A stretch of DNA of 64,000 nt from the NCBI GenBank assembly GCA_032209605.1, contig JASFXZ010000001.1:6076001-6140000 (forward strand). Reading direction: 5' to 3'. The notes under the pieces are model-generated. The model made no database searches. It worked only from the letters and a program-made list of their open reading frames with translations, and was not told the DNA's origin. The position numbers were made by a program, and so were the translations under genes. The DNA is from Mactromeris polynyma. Lineage: Eukaryota; Mollusca; Bivalvia; Venerida; Mactridae. This document shows, one piece after another, positions 60,786 to 64,000 of the stretch; position 1 is the first letter of the stretch; every line of letters begins with the position of its first letter.

Positions 60786-62256
60786 TGAACATAAATTTAA
60801 TATGGATTGAGATAGTTAAGTCATTGCCAATATATCTGCATCCAACTTCTTTCAGAAGATTGCCAAACTACAAGGCGCGGTAAAATTGACGCCATTTTAT
60901 ATGTTAACCACGTGATACCCCGAAGATAGGAAGGTTTTAGTGATAAAAACAGCAGACAATTAGCAATTTATTTACTTTTTAGCTGCAGTGTTTTGTCGTC
61001 TTGGCGACATTTGACCAGTTTGTTTACCTTGTTTTGAAGTAATTGTTTTGCTGTTTTAGAATATATTTCTATTTCTATGTTTTGTACAGTGTATGCACAG
61101 CTTGAACATTGCACTTTGAATGTACTTTATCTATGTAAAGAGTATATATAATACGATATAATAATATAAATACACCAACGAATTGTCTGCTGTGATAAAA
61201 CATTCCGCAAATAAGTAGTTCTCGCCCATGTAATTATTTCATTGTGTAAGGTTAATGGAATATTTGTCAAAATGCATTGATAAATAGACAGAAATAGACC
61301 GCAAAAAAATATCAATAAATCATACAAATGACTGAATATATATATTAAAATATAGTTCCCTGTTAGGATATTCGTGACGTCATGCAACATGGCGACCACT
61401 GATGTATACAGGCGCATGGTACTGGATTAAAAAATAAAATCGTATTACATTCAAACATTTTGTTTTCAGAGAAAAAAACGTGTCTATAGAAGCACAAAAC
61501 GAGGAACTACTTTTTCTGTTCACTATTTGACTATTCAAACTTGACATTTAAAGCCAGTTTTGAATCACAAAATTTGCAGTCAAAGGAAACCACAACAATC
61601 CGACAGACCGCGGTAGAACCTCGCCAGTTAATTGACTAATTGACTGAGAAAAACGCGGGGGTGTCTATCAAATGATATAATGCATGATGCCATAAAGCAA
61701 TATAGGAAGATAATGACTCACTAGCGGGGACAAATTGTTCCCTAAATTGTAGTTCCAACATTATAAGCGAAATATGATGATACTTGCGCACACTATGCTC
61801 ACGTGTATCTGTGACAACTGATCACATAAAACGATCAGTTTACGATCCTGCATCAGTCTCGCCTTCCCTTCTGTCGCCGTTGCTACAATATTTCCGTAAA
61901 CATTGTCGTAAATACGTTACCCCTAATGTGACGATCTCATAATTGTGCTAAATGTGGAAGCATAAAGAGCCCTGAGTGTCTGACAGAGACGTATTCGCTC
62001 GCATCTAATAATGATAGTCATAAATTGTGTGACCGGGCTGATAACATGAACTTAGCATTAATAAATGTTACACATGCTCAGTTATATGTATATGTACTGT
62101 TATAGCGGGGTTTTAGATATATCCATTCATATTTTTGTCGGGAGCAGGTGAAATATTACTAGATTGAATCCTTGCATAACGAATCTAGAACGTAGATGTC
62201 AAAAGTAATTGAAGAAAAACCGGTCACGACCTTAATTGTACTGTCAGTTATGTAAA
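60786..62256. other. Mostly non-coding, with a promoter-like site at 61.37 kb
   Basis: No supported gene body. The minus frame 61127-61417 (96 codons) is AT-rich and lacks domains. Confidence 0.4.
61375..61424 (+). promoter_or_regulatory. CRE plus ATGGCGACC start-like site (possible first exon)
   Basis: TGACGTCA (61375-61382) is followed six bases later by caacATGGCGACC, a YY1-type start context. The ATG at 61389 opens MATTDVYRRM and then meets either a donor-like gtactgg (61418) or a stop 13 codons in. It could be the promoter and first exon of a gene running right; no further exon was found before 64000. Confidence 0.3.
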
Positions 62257-62833
62257 ACAAGAGGGTCATGGTGGCCCTATATCGTTCACCTAAGTACATT
62301 TATGTCTCAAAGGAGATTAAGAGAATTTTAAATGATTTGACCTCGTGACCTACTTGTTGACCCCACATGAACCAGTACCACACTGGACTTGCAATTTATT
62401 AAGACAAACATTCTGATTAAGTTTTGTGTAGTTCCGGTAGAAAATACAGTCTCCCGATAATCCACAAGGATTTTCCATCATTTGATCCTGTGATCATCTT
62501 TTTGACCCCAGAATACCCAGTTTCAATATAGACCTAGATGTTATTAAGGCAAAGATTGTGACCATGTCTCATATAGATAAAGTAAAAAATGTGACCTCTG
62601 AAGTGTTAACAAGGTTTTACTATAATTGGACCTAGTGACCTAGTTTTTGACACCAGATGACCCATTTCGAACATGGCCTAGAAACAAACATTCTGATCAA
62701 GTTTCATGCAGAACAGGTAAACTATGTTACCTCTAGAGTGTAAACAGTCTAAATTGTTGACGACGGACGACGATGGACACAGGGCGATCCCACTGGCTCA
62801 CCTTGAGAACTTCGTGCTCAGGTGAACTAAAAA
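62257..62833 (+). mobile_element. Dispersed element, acaagaggg... to ...caggtgaactaaaa
   Basis: Starts acaagagggtcatggtggcc and ends ctcaggtgaactaaaa. Internal text repeats with variation: 'gacct(c/a)gtgacctactt/agtt.ttgaccc' at 62339, 62490 and 62629, 'aacattctgat(t/c)aa(g)ttt' at 62387 and 62688, gacgacggacgacgatggac near the end, and ggctcaccttgag. This is a widely dispersed bivalve repeat type (from memory). Its left terminus, read on the minus strand, matches the 80-bp minisatellite at 2-8.5 kb. Confidence 0.75.
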
Positions 62834-62883
62834 GTCAGCGAGTTTCATCTAGACAAAAATATCACAATTTACAGCATCATAAC

Positions 62884-63523
62884 ACGGCCCACGTCCCAAA
62901 TTACATCATCATGTCAGGACCCATGTCCCCAATTACATCATCATATCAGGGCTCATATCCCAAATTACAACATCATATCAGGACCCATGTCCCCAATTAC
63001 ATCATCATATCAGGGCTCATATCCCAAATTACAACATAATATCAGGACCCATGTCCCCAATTACATCATCATATCAGGGCTCATATCCCAAATTACAACA
63101 TCATATCAGGACCCATGTCCCCAATTACATCATCATATCAGGGCTCATATCCCAAATTACAACATCATATCAGGACCCATGTCCCCAATTACATCATCAT
63201 ATCAGGGCTCATATCCCAAATTACAACATCATATCAGGACCCATGTCCCCAATTACATCATCATATCAGGGCTCATATCCCAAATTACAACATAATATCA
63301 GGACCCATGTCCCCAATTACATCATCATATCAGGGCTCATATCCCAAATTACAACATCATATCAGGACCCATGTCCCCAATTACATCATCATATCAGGGC
63401 TCATATCCCAAATTACAACATCATATCAGGACCCATGTCCCCAATTACATCATCATATCAGGGCTCATATCCCAAATTACAACATCATATCAGGACCCAT
63501 GTCCCCAATTACATTATAATATC
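62884..63523. repeat. 64-bp minisatellite built of two 32-bp halves, ~10 copies
   Basis: Half A has atcaggacccatgtccccaa and half B has atcagggctcatatcccaaa. The halves are related and alternate strictly, giving a dimeric period. The unit is open on the plus strand (up to 161 codons). It begins 50 bp after the dispersed element at 62257-62833. Confidence 0.97.
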
Positions 63524-64000
63524 ATATATTATTTGAACATATCTATCAAAAAGTGAAAACAATTAACAATAGTTATAGAACTTAGATATGCGCCCTACTA
63601 TTGTTCCTGCTGGGATGAAGACGACGAATACAGGGAACCATTATGACAACTATTGAACATTTCACGTCTGACAGTCGACCAGTCATTTACTGAAGGTGCA
63701 CATATGTTCAACGTTTACCATATATAATGTGGCTGGATTCAACAATTCGGAAAGTTAATGGTGATAATTACAAGCTATTTAATACGGCGTACATTTAGCT
63801 TCTTAAAGTTGACAAAATGTTAACCATTGTGTAAATCGATTCTCATATTAGTATTGTTGACAGGTTGAAACGCAAACATTCGTAGATGTATACAATGTCC
63901 CTAATTACCCATAATGCACAATGGGGGACAATGGGACTCTTCACTATGAGAGGTGAAATACCGCAGACTTGTCCCGCCCACTACTCTCTCTACTTGGGCG
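63524..64000. other. No gene seen
   Basis: Unique sequence. cccataatgca at 63909 resembles the core of ZNF143/THAP11-type promoter motifs, but no gene context is visible before the window ends. Confidence 0.35.

Noticed and set aside
63900..63925. ZNF143/THAP11-type promoter motif (cccataatgca)
   Set aside because: A single partial motif with no visible gene start before the window ends; too weak to call.

Overview
This window reads as nuclear DNA of an invertebrate animal, most likely a bivalve mollusc. It is AT-rich and gene-poor. Its few coding exons are short and bounded by GT/AG splice sites. It carries dispersed elements of a style common in bivalve genomes: ends reading 'gtgagctaaaa', internal 'aaggtcaaggtc', and an 'atgcccccc...gggggcat' pair. 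The bivalve assignment rests on remembered repeat style, not on a search. No prokaryotic gene, tRNA, rRNA or CRISPR array was seen.

The dominant content is tandem repeats. Fifteen sizeable minisatellites with unrelated units (17 to 97 bp) cover about 30 kb, close to half the window. The largest are 80 bp x ~81 (2.0-8.5 kb), 40 bp x ~55 (27.3-29.5 kb), 36 bp x 30 (32.8-33.9 kb), 32 bp x ~65 (35.2-37.3 kb), 97 bp x ~81 (40.9-48.7 kb, with a 1258-bp higher-order period), 45 bp x ~84 (50.0-53.8 kb, with a 1080-bp higher-order period) and 48 bp x ~40 (58.9-60.8 kb). Most long open frames are by-products of units that lack stops, so they are described under the repeats and not called as genes.

Genes, left to right. 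(1) The last two exons of an ankyrin-repeat gene on the + strand (1481-1579 and 8735-8845) are separated by a 7.2-kb intron that is almost entirely the 80-bp minisatellite. (2) Around 17.3-20.4 kb there are an unassigned 97-codon ORF, a promoter-like ATGGCGCC site, a minus-strand 3' exon and a tentative multi-exon plus-strand gene. (3) Two minus-strand exons (32676-32737 and ~30601-30788) join in phase. (4) A decayed non-LTR retrotransposon (LINE) lies at 25.3-26.8 kb. (5) Two stop- and frameshift-ridden former coding regions lie at 37.8-38.8 and 55.95-56.5 kb. (6) A CRE plus ATGGCG start-like site lies at 61.37 kb. None of the coding pieces except the ankyrin gene and the LINE could be assigned to a family.

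The most notable observation is the 80-bp array. Every copy read carries a back-to-back splice acceptor and donor (tctctctcag|gtgag) on the sense strand of its host intron. This resembles recursive-splicing sites repeated about 80 times. The half of the unit holding that site matches the terminus of a dispersed element present elsewhere in the window (29 of 35 positions against the reverse complement of 62257-62291). Several other arrays abut dispersed elements, which suggests that minisatellites here bud from transposon ends.
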